A model generated the notes under the pieces. That model had not been told where the DNA came from, ran no database searches, and was given only the letters and a program-made list of their open reading frames with translations. From positions 2,978,908-3,042,907 of the forward strand of contig CP096137.1 in assembly GCA_023213235.1 (NCBI GenBank): DNA of 64,000 bases, read 5' to 3'. The translations under genes and the position numbers were made by a program. Shown here piece by piece: positions 1 through 10,300 of the stretch. Each line of letters starts with the position of its first letter. The first letter of the stretch is position 1. This DNA comes from Elusimicrobiota bacterium (GTDB lineage Bacteria > Elusimicrobiota > Elusimicrobia > UBA1565 > UBA9628).

Positions 1-688
1 TTCCCTTCGGGTCGAGGCGCAGGAGCGTCCCGCTCTCGAGCTTTTCGTCGAGCACGACCGCGACCAAGGCGGCGGCGACGGCCTTCGGCGTCTTGATCGA
101 CTTCGGGTCCTCTTTCGGCGCGGCCAGCGCGCGCATGCGCGTGGCGACGGGGCCGGGGCTCAGGGAGAAGAAGCGCGTCTTCCCCTTGTACTCGTCGGCC
201 CACACCGAGATCATGCCCTCGAGCGCGTGCTTGCTCGCCGCGTACGGACCCCAGCCGGCGCTGCCCTTGCGTCCCTGGCCCGACGAGATGCCGATGACGC
301 AGGACGGCTCGGCGGCCTTGAGCACGGCGCGCGTCGTCAGGAACGGGCCCGTCGCGTTGGCCTTGAGCGTCGCCTCCCAGTCCTCGGGGGTCGCGTCGGC
401 GAGCGGGCCGATCGGGCCGAGCGCGCCGGCGTTGTTGATCAGCACGTCGATGCGGCCGAACTCGCCCATGACGTCGGCGACGAACCGGGCCACGGCGGCG
501 GGGTCGGTCACGTCGCAGGCGCGCGCGAAGGCGCCCGTCTCCTTGGCGGCGGCGTCGAGCGCGGCCTTGTCGCGGCCGCAGATCGCGACGTTCGCGCCCT
601 CGGCGGCGAAGGCCTTCGCGGCGGCCAGGCCGATGCCGGAGCCGCCGCCGGTGACGACGACGACCATCCCCTCGAGGCGCGCGCTCAT
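1..688 (-). CDS. Short-chain dehydrogenase/reductase (3' end outside window)
   Basis: NAD(P)-dependent oxidoreductase of the classical SDR family, cytoplasmic; substrate unknown. Read on the minus strand from ATG at 688, it shows the cofactor motif TGGGSGIG near residue 13, an NNAG motif near residue 90, and the catalytic Ser with YxxxK in GPYAASKHALEG near residue 160. The frame stays open to base 1, so about 229 residues are visible and only the C-terminal tip can be missing. The start has no Shine-Dalgarno; a TAAAAT box (695-700) ends six bases before the ATG, suggesting a leaderless transcript. It is divergent from the membrane glycosyltransferase at 718 and the two share a 29-bp promoter region. 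Confidence 0.9.
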   Translation of the reverse strand, partial: MSARLEGMVVVVTGGGSGIGLAAAKAFAAEGANVAICGRDKAALDAAAKETGAFARACDVTDPAAVARFVADVMGEFGRIDVLINNAGALGPIGPLADATPEDWEATLKANATGPFLTTRAVLKAAEPSCVIGISSGQGRKGSAGWGPYAASKHALEGMISVWADEYKGKTRFFSLSPGPVATRMRALAAPKEDPKSIKTPKAVAAALVAVVLDEKLESGTLLRLDPKG

Positions 689-717
689 CGCGGCATTTTA
701 GATAATATGGCGGGAAT

Positions 718-2145
718 ATGGTCCAACGAAAGGCCGCCTGGACGGGTGACCGCGCCTTTTGGGCCGTGTTCGCGGGCGTCCTGCTCCTGAACCTCTCGAC
801 GCGCTCCCTCTTCTACAACTTCGACGGCGTGGCCTGCGCCATCGCGGTCGAGCTCTCCGACTTCAAGCACCTCGTCCACGGCAACCACCTCGGCTACGGC
901 GTCGTGGCGTGGGCCTTCGACAAGCTGTGGCGGCTGTTCGGCTATCAGGGCCAGGCCATCCTGACGCTTCAGGCTCTCGACTCGATCCTCGGCGCCTTCG
1001 GCGCGGCCTTCTTCGCCGACCTCCTGCGGCGGCAGGGACGCGGCGAGCGCGAGGCCGTGCTCGGCGCGGCCGCCTTGGCCGTCGCGCACGCGTGGTGGTT
1101 CTGGAGCCTCGAGGCGCAGGTCTATATGCTCGGCGCGCTGTTCATCGTGCTCGGCGCCCGGGAGGCCCTCTCCGATCATCCGAAGCCGTTTTGGCTCGGC
1201 CTTTGGCACGCTCTCGCCGTTCTCGGCCATGTCGGGCACCTGATGGCATTCCCCGCTTTCGCCTATCTGCTGCTCCGCAAGAAGGGCATTCGCGAGTACG
1301 CTCTGACCATGGCGTCCGTCGTGGCCGCGGCCTACGTCATGGCCGGCGTCTTCGCCGTGAAGCCCGCGAATCTACAGGAGCTGCGGCTTTGGCTGCTCGG
1401 CTCCGCCGCCCTCGGCGTCGACCGGGGCTTCAACTGGCACTCGACGCCGCTCGGCTACTCGCTGTGGGCGTGGTCGCGCATGACGTTCCGGATCTTTACG
1501 GAGTTCGTGGGGCGGACCGGCGTCGCCTGGTCGTTGGGCGTCGTGCTCGCGGCGGTTCCCGTCCTGGCGGCGCTGCGCGGCGCCGCCGAGAAGACGCGCG
1601 AATCTCTCTTCTGGCTGATCTGGCTCGCCGGCTACGCCCTGCTCTTCATCGCCTGGGAGCCGTACACGATCGTCTACCGGGTCACCGACCTGATCGCGCT
1701 GGTCGCCTTGGCGACCATGGGGCTCCAAGGGTTCTCGGCCAAGGCTCGGACCGCGCTCCTCGCCGCGTGGGTCCTCGCCGCCGGCGCCTACAACTACGCG
1801 ACCGTCGTTCTTCCCTCGTCCCGCTTCGAGAACAACCCCGACCTCGTCGAAGCCGAATGGACGAAGATCTCGACGCCGCCCGACGGCTGGGTGCTCGTCA
1901 ACGGCCGCGGCGGCGTGTACGTCCCCTACTTCGCCGGTCGGCGCACGGTGAACCTGCGCTACTTCGACGCGCCGGGCTCCCTCGAGACGCGGCTCGACCT
2001 GATCGCCGCCACCGGCGACGCGCTGTTCGTCACCGGCCGCACGCTCGAGCAGGAGGGCCTGCTCGCCCGGCTCCGGACGTACGGCCTCAAGCCCCACACG
2101 GCCGCGCCCGCCCTCGAGACCTTCCGCGTCGCGCGCGCGAAGTAA
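718..2145 (+). CDS. Polytopic membrane protein, GT-C glycosyltransferase-like
   Basis: A 475-residue integral membrane protein with roughly ten hydrophobic segments. The N-terminal loop after the first helix reads YNFDGVACAIAVELSD, an acidic first-loop arrangement seen in GT-C fold (PMT/ArnT-like) enzymes that use lipid-linked sugars. The C-terminal 100 residues are soluble and probably periplasmic, beginning near residue 375. No closer family could be recognised by eye, so the glycosyltransferase label is an inference from architecture. ATG 718 is the only sensible start; a GATAAT box (701-706) lies 11 bases upstream and a weak GGCGGGA could serve as ribosome site. It is divergent from the SDR gene. 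Confidence 0.6.
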   Translation: MVQRKAAWTGDRAFWAVFAGVLLLNLSTRSLFYNFDGVACAIAVELSDFKHLVHGNHLGYGVVAWAFDKLWRLFGYQGQAILTLQALDSILGAFGAAFFADLLRRQGRGEREAVLGAAALAVAHAWWFWSLEAQVYMLGALFIVLGAREALSDHPKPFWLGLWHALAVLGHVGHLMAFPAFAYLLLRKKGIREYALTMASVVAAAYVMAGVFAVKPANLQELRLWLLGSAALGVDRGFNWHSTPLGYSLWAWSRMTFRIFTEFVGRTGVAWSLGVVLAAVPVLAALRGAAEKTRESLFWLIWLAGYALLFIAWEPYTIVYRVTDLIALVALATMGLQGFSAKARTALLAAWVLAAGAYNYATVVLPSSRFENNPDLVEAEWTKISTPPDGWVLVNGRGGVYVPYFAGRRTVNLRYFDAPGSLETRLDLIAATGDALFVTGRTLEQEGLLARLRTYGLKPHTAAPALETFRVARAK

Positions 2146-2220
2146 CGCGCGGCGCTCGATTCACTGCTGATAATCACTGTTTCCTGGAAACAGGCGCGGC
2201 GAGTCGCCGGTGGAAAAAGA

Positions 2221-2252
2221 AGCGCCGGCGGGAGAGCGTCCCCGCCGGCGCT
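2221..2252 (-). terminator. Rho-independent terminator of the aldolase gene
   Basis: A perfect 12-bp inverted repeat (AGCGCCGGCGGG and its complement) with an 8-base loop. On the minus strand it is followed by TTCTTTTTCC. It lies 13 bases after the stop codon of the leftward aldolase gene. Confidence 0.9.
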
Positions 2253-2265
2253 CCGGTCGTGCGGC

Positions 2266-3339
2266 TTAAGCGATCGTGACCCGCTTGTCGAGATACACGT
2301 CCTGAATCGCGTTCAGGATGCCCACGCCCTCTTTCATCGGGCGCTGGAACGCCTTGCGGCCGGAGATGAGGCCCATGCCGCCGGCGCGCTTGTTGATGAC
2401 GGCCGTCTTCACGGCCTCCGCGAGGTCGGAAGCGCCCGAGGACGCGCCGCCCGAGTTGATCAGGCCCGCGCGGCCCATGTAGCAGTTGGCGACCTGCCAG
2501 CGGGTGAGATCGATCGGGTTGTCCGTCGTGAGCTTCTCGTAGACGGCCTTGTGCGTCTTGCCGAGGCCCTTCACCGCGTTGTAGCCGCCGTTGTTCTCCG
2601 GGAGCTTCTGCTTGATGATGTCGGCCTGGATGGTCACGCCGAGGTGGTTGGCCTGGCCCGTGAGGTCGGCGGAGACGTGGTAGTCCTTCTCCGCGGTCTT
2701 GAAGGCGTTGTTGCGCACGTAGCACCACAGGATCGTCGCCATGCCGAGCTGATGCGCGGCGTCGAAGGCCTGGGAGACCTCCCAGATCTGGCGGCGGGAC
2801 TCGGCCGAGCCGAAATACACCGTCGCGCCGACGGCGGCGCAGCCCATGTCGCGGGCCTGCTTCATCGAGCCGTACATCGTCTGGTCGAAGCTGTTCGGGT
2901 AGCTGAGCAGCTCGCTGTGGTTGAACTTGAGGATGAACGGGATCTTGTGCGCGTACTTGCGGGCGACCGAGCCCAGCACGCCGAGCGTCGAGGCCACGCC
3001 GTTGGCGCCGCCCTCGATCGCGAGCTTGACGATGTTCTCCGAGTCGAAGTAGATCGGGTTAGGAGCAAATGAGGCGGCAGCCGAATGCTCGATGCCCTGG
3101 TCGACGGGCAGGATCGAGACGTAGCCCGTGCCGCCGAGGCGGCCGTGGCCGTACAGCGCCTGCAGGTTGCGCAGGACCGGGATCGGGCGGTCGGAGCCGC
3201 CGAAGAGGCGGTCGACGGAGTCGGGGCCGGGGAGGTGGATCGACTCCTTCGGGATGGTCGTGCACTTATGCTCGAGGAGCTTCGCGTCGGCTCCGAGCAG
3301 CTGTTCGATATTCGTCGTGGCGGACAAAGTCGCGGTCAT
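2266..3339 (-). CDS. fbaB: Class I fructose-bisphosphate aldolase (DhnA/FbaB type)
   Basis: Cleaves fructose 1,6-bisphosphate to glyceraldehyde 3-phosphate and dihydroxyacetone phosphate (and the reverse) through a Schiff-base lysine, without metal; cytoplasmic glycolysis/gluconeogenesis. The 357 residues match the usual length of the DhnA-like family. The signature VDQGIEHS lies near residue 78, followed by [31 protein letters not shown] and the C-terminal phosphate-binding stretch [13 protein letters not shown] 3339 is preceded by AGGAG at good spacing, and a TATAAT box (minus strand, 3365-3370) lies 25 bases upstream, partly in the tail of the preceding terminator. It is a monocistronic leftward unit closed by a strong hairpin. 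Confidence 0.95.
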   Translation of the reverse strand: MTATLSATTNIEQLLGADAKLLEHKCTTIPKESIHLPGPDSVDRLFGGSDRPIPVLRNLQALYGHGRLGGTGYVSILPVDQGIEHSAAASFAPNPIYFDSENIVKLAIEGGANGVASTLGVLGSVARKYAHKIPFILKFNHSELLSYPNSFDQTMYGSMKQARDMGCAAVGATVYFGSAESRRQIWEVSQAFDAAHQLGMATILWCYVRNNAFKTAEKDYHVSADLTGQANHLGVTIQADIIKQKLPENNGGYNAVKGLGKTHKAVYEKLTTDNPIDLTRWQVANCYMGRAGLINSGGASSGASDLAEAVKTAVINKRAGGMGLISGRKAFQRPMKEGVGILNAIQDVYLDKRVTIA

Positions 3340-3376
3340 GGGGGTCTCCTGGTAAAGCCCTCCTATTATACGAAAA

Positions 3377-3404
3377 GACCCCGGCGGGAATCCCCGCCAG
3401 GGTC
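3377..3404 (-). terminator. Terminator between response regulator and aldolase
   Basis: A 12-bp stem with one C-A mismatch and a 4-base loop. On the minus strand it is followed by TTTTCG, ending the response-regulator transcript. The plus-strand side also has TCTTTT, so it could act both ways. The aldolase -10 box TATAAT begins directly after it. Confidence 0.8.
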
Positions 3405-3452
3405 TCTTTTATATGACGAAACTTCGGAAACTTGGGGCCTGGCCCCAATATC

Positions 3453-3845
3453 CTAGTGCTTGGTTTCGTTGGCCAGGACCAGCTCGATCTCGCCCCACAG
3501 CTTCTCCACCGAGATCGGCTTCGGGAGGAACTGCTTCGCGCCGGCCATGAGGCCTTCCACGCGGTCGCGCGGGTCGGCGTACTGGGTCGAGGCGGAGACG
3601 AAGATGACGGGCGTGTCCTTCTGCGCGTCGATGCGCTTGACCTTGCGGCACAGGTCGAAGCCGTGGACGTCGGGGAGCTGGACGTCCATGATGATGATGG
3701 ACGGCTTGGTCTGCTTCAAGGCCTTGATGGCCTCGTCGCCGGTACGAGCGCCCGTGACCTCCACGCCCTTCAGCGACATGACGTCGATGAAGGTCTCGCG
3801 GAAGTGGTCGTCGTCTTCGATGATGAACATCGGTGAGGCGGTCAT
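3453..3845 (-). CDS. Stand-alone response regulator receiver domain
   Basis: Single-domain CheY-like phosphoacceptor of 130 residues with no output domain. Visible landmarks are the acidic pocket FIIEDDDHFR near the N-terminus, the phosphoacceptor Asp in IIIMDVQLPDVHG, the Ser of VIFVSAST, and the switch lysine in FLPKPI. I chose ATG 3845 because GGAG sits seven bases upstream. An earlier in-frame ATG at 3884 would overlap the preceding gene by 29 bases and adds a Pro-rich stretch foreign to the fold. It follows the M50-subtilisin gene by 10 bases, so the two are probably cotranscribed. No histidine kinase is seen nearby. Confidence 0.92.
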   Translation of the reverse strand: MTASPMFIIEDDDHFRETFIDVMSLKGVEVTGARTGDEAIKALKQTKPSIIIMDVQLPDVHGFDLCRKVKRIDAQKDTPVIFVSASTQYADPRDRVEGLMAGAKQFLPKPISVEKLWGEIELVLANETKH

Positions 3846-3855
3846 ACGTTCTCCG

Positions 3856-6800
3856 TTAAGGTTTGGGCGCGGCGCCGGTCGCATTTAGCATGAGACGCTT
3901 GATCGGGCCGGCGGCCCGATAAGCCAAAGTCTTGTCGGCCTTTTCCATGGCCGTGAGGGTGACGGCGACGCTCTTGCGCTCCTGGACCGCGCGCGCGAAC
4001 TCGCCGCCGTCGATCATGACGCCGTACTTCCACGAGCCCGTCATGCCGATGAAGCTGTCGAGCTCGCCCAGGCGCTTCTTGAGCGAGCGGTAGCGGGAGA
4101 CGTCGGCGGCGCCGCCGGTCGGCTCGCCCCAGAGCTTGACGAGCGCCTTGTAGGCGGCGTCGACGTTCAGGAAGCCCTGGCCTTCGTTGTTGACGCCCTG
4201 GCCGGTCTTCTCGAGAGTGTTCATGACGGCGACGACGATCGCGTCGAGCTTCTCGCCCTTCTCGGTCACGCCGAAGAGCATCGCGAGCATCGCCAGCGCG
4301 CCGGCGAAGCCGGGCGTCGACATCGACGTGCCCGAGATCGCCTTGACCGGCCCCTTGTCGCCGTCGACGCGGTCGGCGTCGCCGAGCGCGGCGGGCCAGG
4401 CGCCCTCGATGTTGTAGCCGACGGCCGTCGCGTCGGGGCGCTGGTCCTTGTACTTCGGATCGCGGGAGGTCTTCGGCGAACCGGGACCGCGCGAGGAGAA
4501 GCTCGCGATCTTCTTGTCGCGGCCGGCGGCCGCCACCGCGATGACGCGGATCGCGCCGGTCGCCGGGTCCTTGTAGGTCACGATCGCGGGCGCGCCGATC
4601 GTGTTCGGGCGGGAGCCCGCGTTGCCGGCGGCGAAGACCATGATGTGGCCTTCCTGCGCGAGCTTCTTGACGAGCTGCGCGTCCGGGCCGTTCGGGTCGC
4701 CGGAGTCGTCGCCCCACGAGTTGGAGATGACGAGGTTGCCGTCGTTGCCGGCCTGCGTGAGGGAGCGCAGGATGTCGTCGAGCGTCGCGCCGCCGTTCAA
4801 GAACGTTTTGTAATGCGTCGTGTTCTTCGCCCAAGGGGCCATATGAAGAACGGTCGAGTGCACCCACGTGCCGTGGCCGATGTCGTCGATGTTCTCGCCG
4901 GAGGTCATGTTCTTGACCTCCTTGACGCGCTTGAGGAGCTGGTGCTCGGTCGCCGCGCCGCTGTCGATGACGCCGAACGCGGGCTGGACGGGCGCGGACT
5001 TGGTCATCTTCGCCCAGAGGCCGGACCAGAAGCCCATCTCGGGCTTGCCCCACAGCTTCTCGGCGGCGGCGTGGACGCCGTCCATCTTCACGATCTTGAC
5101 GTTCTCGTCCATCGTGACCGCGTTGCGCGCCGCGGGATCCATCTCCTCGGGCGTGACGGGGACGGGCGTGATGATGCGGCGCTGGACGTTGGCGTGGACC
5201 GTGAAGCCGAGCTCGGTCATGCGCTGGGTGAACTCGGAGGCGGAGGCTCCGTCGACGCGGATCGTCGCGGCGTTGATGCGCTTGTAGGTCGCCAGCGGCG
5301 TTCCCTTATAGGCCTCGAGCGCGTCCGCGCCGAGCCCGGCCGTCTCGAGCTGGGCGAGCATCGCCTGCTGCAGGCGCGTGTACTGCTCGACGCCGGAGGG
5401 CAGGTTCACGTCGACGCTGGAGATGTGGGAGTCGTGCAGGCGCGTCTTCTTCTCGCCGAACATGACGATGAAGTCGACGGGGCCGTTCCCGCCGGAGGAG
5501 GACGCCGCGCCGCCGTTCGGGCCCGAGGGACCGGGCGCCGGGGCGGAAGCCGCCGCCTGCCGGCCCTCCGCCTTCTCCGCGGACTTGCCCGCGCCGAGCT
5601 GGCCGAGCATGAGGCCGGCCGCCGCGAGCGCGGGCAGGTAGGCGCTCGCGAGCTTGACGCCGGTGACCGCGGCCGCGGAGCCGATCAGGAAGCCCGCGAT
5701 CGAGGAGACGAAGCCGACGATCGCCGGGCCGAACACCCAGAACACGACCATCAGCGCCGCGAGCATGCCGAACGTGCCGAGGCGCTGCGTCACGTCGTCC
5801 ATGACGGCGCGGGCCTTCTGCGGCAGGACCGTGCGCAGCATGTGGCTGCCGTCGAAGCCGGGGATCGGGATGAAGTTGATGATCGCGAGCATGACGTTGA
5901 GGAAGACGAACATGCCGAGCGCGGCGACGACGCCGGCGCCGAGGCCGGCGGCCAGCGCGCCCGTGATCGCGAAGGCGCCCGCGACGGCGAGGCCGACGTT
6001 GACGGCCGGACCCGCGAGGGCGACGATCGCCATGTCCTTGACCGGGTTCTTGAAGTAGCGCGGCTCGACGGGCACGGGGCGGGCGCCGCCGAGGATGAAG
6101 CCCGCGAGCATGAAGGTCGCCGCGGGAACGAGCAGGGTCCAGATCGGGTCGATGTGCGTCTTCCAGTGCAGCGGGTTGAGGCTGGCGCGGTTCTGCAGGC
6201 GGGACGTCGGGTCGCCGAGCTTGTCGGCCATGCGCGCGTGGCCGATCTCGTGGAGGATCAGCGAGAAGATGATCATCGGGAACATCGCGAGGCCGCCGAG
6301 CGTCAGGCCGGCGACGACGGGCGCCACGCCGGCCAGCATGCCGAGGCCGAACAGGCCGAAGAGCCCGCCGTTGCCGCCGCGGCCGCCCTGGTCGGGGTCG
6401 GAGCTGTCGTCCGGACCGCCCTCGCCGCCCGTGCGGCGCGGGTTGCCGAGCTCGTCGATGCCGCCGTCCTTCGGAGCGGGGTTGCCGGCGCCGTCGTAGG
6501 AGTCGCCGGAGTCCGGCATGTCCTTGCCGTCCTTCTTAGAGGAGCGGAGGTTCGCGGCGGCCTGGACCTTCTCGCCGGAGCCCGCGTTCACCGCGGCGGC
6601 GCCGAGGCCCGTCTTCAGCGCGGCGCCGTCGAAGGCGAGGTTCGCCTGGGCGGACTGGGCCTCGGCTCCCTTGGACTCGATCGAGGGAGCGGAGAGGGTC
6701 GTCTTGAGCGTCTCGGCCGCGGCCGTCTTGGCGGCGGCAGCCTGGACCGGGGAGGCGGCCTTGGACGCGGCGGCCTTCACCGGCGTCAGCGCCGCAGGGA

Positions 6801-7137
6801 CAACGGAGGCCGCGGCGGCAGTCGGCTTGAGGGCCGAGGGAATGAGCTGAGACGCCGCGGCGTTAGCCGCGGCCGACGGCATCACGGACGGAGCGATCGA
6901 GGGAGCGGCGAGCGAGGGCGTCAGCGAGAGCGCGGAGGCCGAGAGCGCGGGGATCGCGTTGACGCCGCCGTTGACGCCGAGATTCGCACCGACCGCGCCC
7001 GAAACGCCGGAGACCGAGGACGCGCCGGCGGCGGCGTTCATCGTCTGGGCGGCGGCGTGGTAGGCGCTCGAGCCCGGGGACAGAAGAACCAGGGCGAGCG
7101 ACAGGGTCGAGGCGATCGCGGCGCGCATGCGGATCAT
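3856..7137 (-). CDS. Exported M50 site-2 protease fused to an S8 subtilisin
   Basis: A 1093-residue two-protease protein. Residues 1-31 are a signal peptide, followed by an Ala/Pro-rich tract to about 180 (with SLTPSLAAPSIAPSVMPS) and a Gly/Asp-rich linker. The M50 membrane part has the zinc motif HEIGH near 296 and the second metal motif NFIPIPGFDG near 420, among about six hydrophobic segments. A linker (540-690) resembling a subtilisin propeptide precedes the S8 domain, whose triad is intact: Asp in GVIDSG (about 720), His in GHGTWVHS (about 752), Ser in GTSMSTP (about 934). M50 and S8 enzymes are the site-2 and site-1 classes of regulated intramembrane proteolysis. Start ATG 7137 has GGAG nine bases upstream. 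The response regulator follows. Confidence 0.9.
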   Translation of the reverse strand: MIRMRAAIASTLSLALVLLSPGSSAYHAAAQTMNAAAGASSVSGVSGAVGANLGVNGGVNAIPALSASALSLTPSLAAPSIAPSVMPSAAANAAASQLIPSALKPTAAAASVVPAALTPVKAAASKAASPVQAAAAKTAAAETLKTTLSAPSIESKGAEAQSAQANLAFDGAALKTGLGAAAVNAGSGEKVQAAANLRSSKKDGKDMPDSGDSYDGAGNPAPKDGGIDELGNPRRTGGEGGPDDSSDPDQGGRGGNGGLFGLFGLGMLAGVAPVVAGLTLGGLAMFPMIIFSLILHEIGHARMADKLGDPTSRLQNRASLNPLHWKTHIDPIWTLLVPAATFMLAGFILGGARPVPVEPRYFKNPVKDMAIVALAGPAVNVGLAVAGAFAITGALAAGLGAGVVAALGMFVFLNVMLAIINFIPIPGFDGSHMLRTVLPQKARAVMDDVTQRLGTFGMLAALMVVFWVFGPAIVGFVSSIAGFLIGSAAAVTGVKLASAYLPALAAAGLMLGQLGAGKSAEKAEGRQAAASAPAPGPSGPNGGAASSSGGNGPVDFIVMFGEKKTRLHDSHISSVDVNLPSGVEQYTRLQQAMLAQLETAGLGADALEAYKGTPLATYKRINAATIRVDGASASEFTQRMTELGFTVHANVQRRIITPVPVTPEEMDPAARNAVTMDENVKIVKMDGVHAAAEKLWGKPEMGFWSGLWAKMTKSAPVQPAFGVIDSGAATEHQLLKRVKEVKNMTSGENIDDIGHGTWVHSTVLHMAPWAKNTTHYKTFLNGGATLDDILRSLTQAGNDGNLVISNSWGDDSGDPNGPDAQLVKKLAQEGHIMVFAAGNAGSRPNTIGAPAIVTYKDPATGAIRVIAVAAAGRDKKIASFSSRGPGSPKTSRDPKYKDQRPDATAVGYNIEGAWPAALGDADRVDGDKGPVKAISGTSMSTPGFAGALAMLAMLFGVTEKGEKLDAIVVAVMNTLEKTGQGVNNEGQGFLNVDAAYKALVKLWGEPTGGAADVSRYRSLKKRLGELDSFIGMTGSWKYGVMIDGGEFARAVQERKSVAVTLTAMEKADKTLAYRAAGPIKRLMLNATGAAPKP

Positions 7138-7344
7138 CAGAGAGGTCTCCTTGGTTTGCGTCTGACCGAATTATAGCCCCCGCTCCCGAAACAAAGGCGA
7201 GTCAAAGGTCCCAACGAGGGCCTGGCATTGGTCCCAACGGGCGAGAGGTCCTAGGACTTTTTCGGTGGGCCTATGCCCGTCCGTAGGGCCCACGCGCGTT
7301 CTTCCCCTTTGGCGTCCCCGTCGAGAAAACGCGTGAATTCCGCG

Positions 7345-10300
7345 TTATTTCGCGGTTTTTTGCCCGCGGTTGAGCGGGAAGATCAGGGAGGGCGCGAGGA
7401 AGTCGATCAGCGCGCAGACGACCATGACGCCGGCGGCGATCATGAGCACGGTCGCCGTCGGCAGCAGCGCCATCAGCTTGCCGTAGAACAGCACGCCGCC
7501 GATCGCGAAGATGAGCTGGTAGAAGAACATCGCCGAGTAGATCTTGCCCTGGCTTTCGTGGTAGCGGCCGGCGACGACGCGCGTCGTCAGGCTCGTCCAG
7601 GCGACGATCGCGGGCGCGCCGAGGATCGCGGACAGGAGCATCAGGCCCGCGGCCAGGTACACGTGGCCCGACAAGAACAGCGCGGCGTACACGAGCCAGG
7701 ACAGGCCGTGGACCCAGGACGTCCAGACGCCTTGACGCTGGAGGCGGTCCATTCCCTTCTCCGCGTCCTTGACGGCGACGGCCAGGAACTTGCCGCCGCG
7801 CGCCGCGGCCCAGGCGCGCAGTTCGGCGGCCGTGCCCGACGTCTCGAGCAGGGCGAGCGCGTCGGCCTCGGAGCGGCCGAGAGCCGCGGCGACGTTCTTC
7901 GCGGCCTGCGCGACGAGGTCGGCGGCGAAGCCCTCGGCGGCGCGCGGCGCGGGCGTCTCGCGGTAGCGCGCGAGCACGACGGGCGCGGAAGCGCGCAGGG
8001 CGGCGGAGACCGCGTCGAGCGCCTCGTCGGGGAGAGCCGGCTCCGCGGAGGCGAGCGACGACCGGAACACGCGGGACTGCGGCGCGAGCGCCATCTGCTC
8101 GGGATCGCGCAGGAAGGCCATGAGGCCGGAGCCGAGGCCCGAACCCAGCGAGGCCGCGGCAAGGAACAGGCCGAAGGAGCCCGCGCCGGTGTGCAGAACG
8201 TCCTCGAGGAAGCGGGGCATCGCCGCGAAGATCAGCGCGTCGCTCGACATGACCGAGAGGGTCGTCGACAGGAGATACAGGCGCAGGAAGCGGTCCGACC
8301 AGATCGTCTTGAAGCCCTGGACGACCTCGTTGAGCACGCGCCGTCGCGGCACCGCCTTCACCGCGAAGCCGCCGAACTCGGCGGGGACCACCGCGACGGC
8401 GGGATCGCCGTCGACCTCGACGAACAGGCCCGGCTTGCCGTCGACGCGGCCGCCCGTCACGCCGGCGAAGCGGACCGGCCCGGCGCCGTCGCGTTTGAGC
8501 GCCTCGGCCAGCTCGCGGCGTGCGGCCATCATCTCGTCGCGCGGCAGCTTGAGGAAGAGGCCGTAGCCGACCGCGCAGGCGAGCAGCAGCACGCCGTACA
8601 CCGCGTAGGCCATCGCGTTGCCGCTGAGCAGGCCGAAGTGGGCGGAGACCGTCGCGATGAACGCGCCGGCCAGCAGCGGACCGACGACGCCGACGACGTT
8701 CATGACGATCGTCGAGACCGCGTTGGCGCGGTTGTAGTGGCCGACGTCGTCGGCCAAGATTCGGTTCATGGCGACCGCGTTGGCGGTCATGCCCATCAGC
8801 TGGAGGAAGCCGGCCACACCGATGACGGCCGCGAAGACGGCGAAGGAGAGCATGCCCTGGAAGAACAGGACGGGAACGAGCAGCATCAGCACGGTACGCC
8901 CGACGTTGGTCCAGATGATCACGCTCTGCGTCGACGAGCGGTCGACGATCGGACCGGTGATCAGGCTCGCGGCCGCCTGGGCGCCCCAGTTGATCGCGCG
9001 GTTGTAGCCCATCTTCGCGGCGTCCTCCTTGGTCGGCGCGACGAGCTTGGGCAGGGCCGTGTAGTGGAAGTTGACGCCGAGCATGACCAGCGCCTGGCCG
9101 AAGGTGAAGATCCAGAACTGGCGGTTGCGGCCCTCGTCGGGGAGCACGCGCAGGGAAGCCTTCAGCTTCGCCCATGCGCCCCGAAGAAGACCGCCCCCGA
9201 GTTTCTCGGAGGCGGGTCCGGCGCGGCGCGGCTCGACGAAGGAGAGCCGCGGCGGTCCCCTCCTCCTCCGCCGCCCGCCGGCGGGTCGCCGCCGGGGCGG
9301 TTCTTCATGGCCTCCGACATGTCGTGCAGCTTGCGGATGCGCACGCCCGTGTTCGGGTGCGTGATGAACAGCTCGAAGATCAGGTCGTCGGCGCGCGTCG
9401 GGCCGCCGGACGCGGAGGTCTGAGGCAGGGCGCCCGCCTGCTCGAGCTGCTCGAGCGGGTTGACGATCATCACGTGCTGCATCGACGCCGCGCGCGGGAT
9501 CGTCGCGCCCGGGAGCATGAAGCCCTGACGCGGCCGCCACGTCGTCAGCAGGCCGAGCGCGAGCGCGAGCGACTCCGGGTCCTCGCTCAGCAAGGCTCCG
9601 TCTTCGTCGGCCATCCCCTCGTTCTCGCGCGAGGTCGCCATCTGCAGGACCTGGAGCACGACGGGCGCCCACAGCGCGGCGAAGAGGCGCAGCAGCGCGG
9701 GCAGGGACTTGATCACGACTCCCGCCGAGATGGGATCGAGGGCCTCGGGGCGCGCCCCGCCGCCCTGCTCGGGACGGCGCTCGGACTGCTCCGCCGGCGC
9801 CTGCTTCGGCGAAAGGCCGAGCAGCTTCTGCAGCGCGACCTTCGCGTGGCCGACGCCCCACATCACGCCGTACGAGGCGAACGCGACGCCGGAGGCGATG
9901 GCGCCGCCGATCGAGCCCGTCAGCATGTGGCGGTCCATCACGTGCGAGAACTCGTGAGCCAGCACGCCGCGCAGCATGCGCGCGCCGAGCGCCTTGAGCT
10001 CCGGGCGCGGCGCGCCGAGCACGGCCGCCGCGACCTGGGCCGGCGTCGCGTCGGCCGCGACGCCCGTGACCGAGCCGCGGATCGCCTTGCGGAAGACCTT
10101 GAACTCCTTCGTGCCCGCGTCGGCCGAGGCGATCAGGCGCACGACGCCGTCGCGCACGATCTCGGGCTCGAGCGTCATCGACTTGATGCCGCGCGTGACG
10201 CCGACCATCGCCGCGAACGGGCTGCGGCCCGTCGCGTAGGCGTTCGGGGCGTCCATGGGGTCGATGACCATCTCGGGCATCGGGATCTCCTTCTTCCCCT

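Noticed and set aside
4645..7176. Long open frame on the plus strand opposite the M50-subtilisin gene
   Set aside because: Arg/Gly/Val-rich shadow of a GC-rich gene with no domain, signal or start context. Similar shadows at 10556-12313, 12784-15147, 15314-18103 and 38000-42523 were rejected for the same reason.
7261..7295. GTGGGCC...GGCCCAC hairpin as terminator of the M48-MFS gene
   Set aside because: Loop is long and the following bases on the minus strand are CGAAAAAG, not a U-run.
10296..10299. Programmed ribosomal frameshifting in the M48-MFS gene
   Set aside because: The C4 run is not a known slippery site and the same type of loss recurs at many unrelated genes, so sequencing error is simpler.
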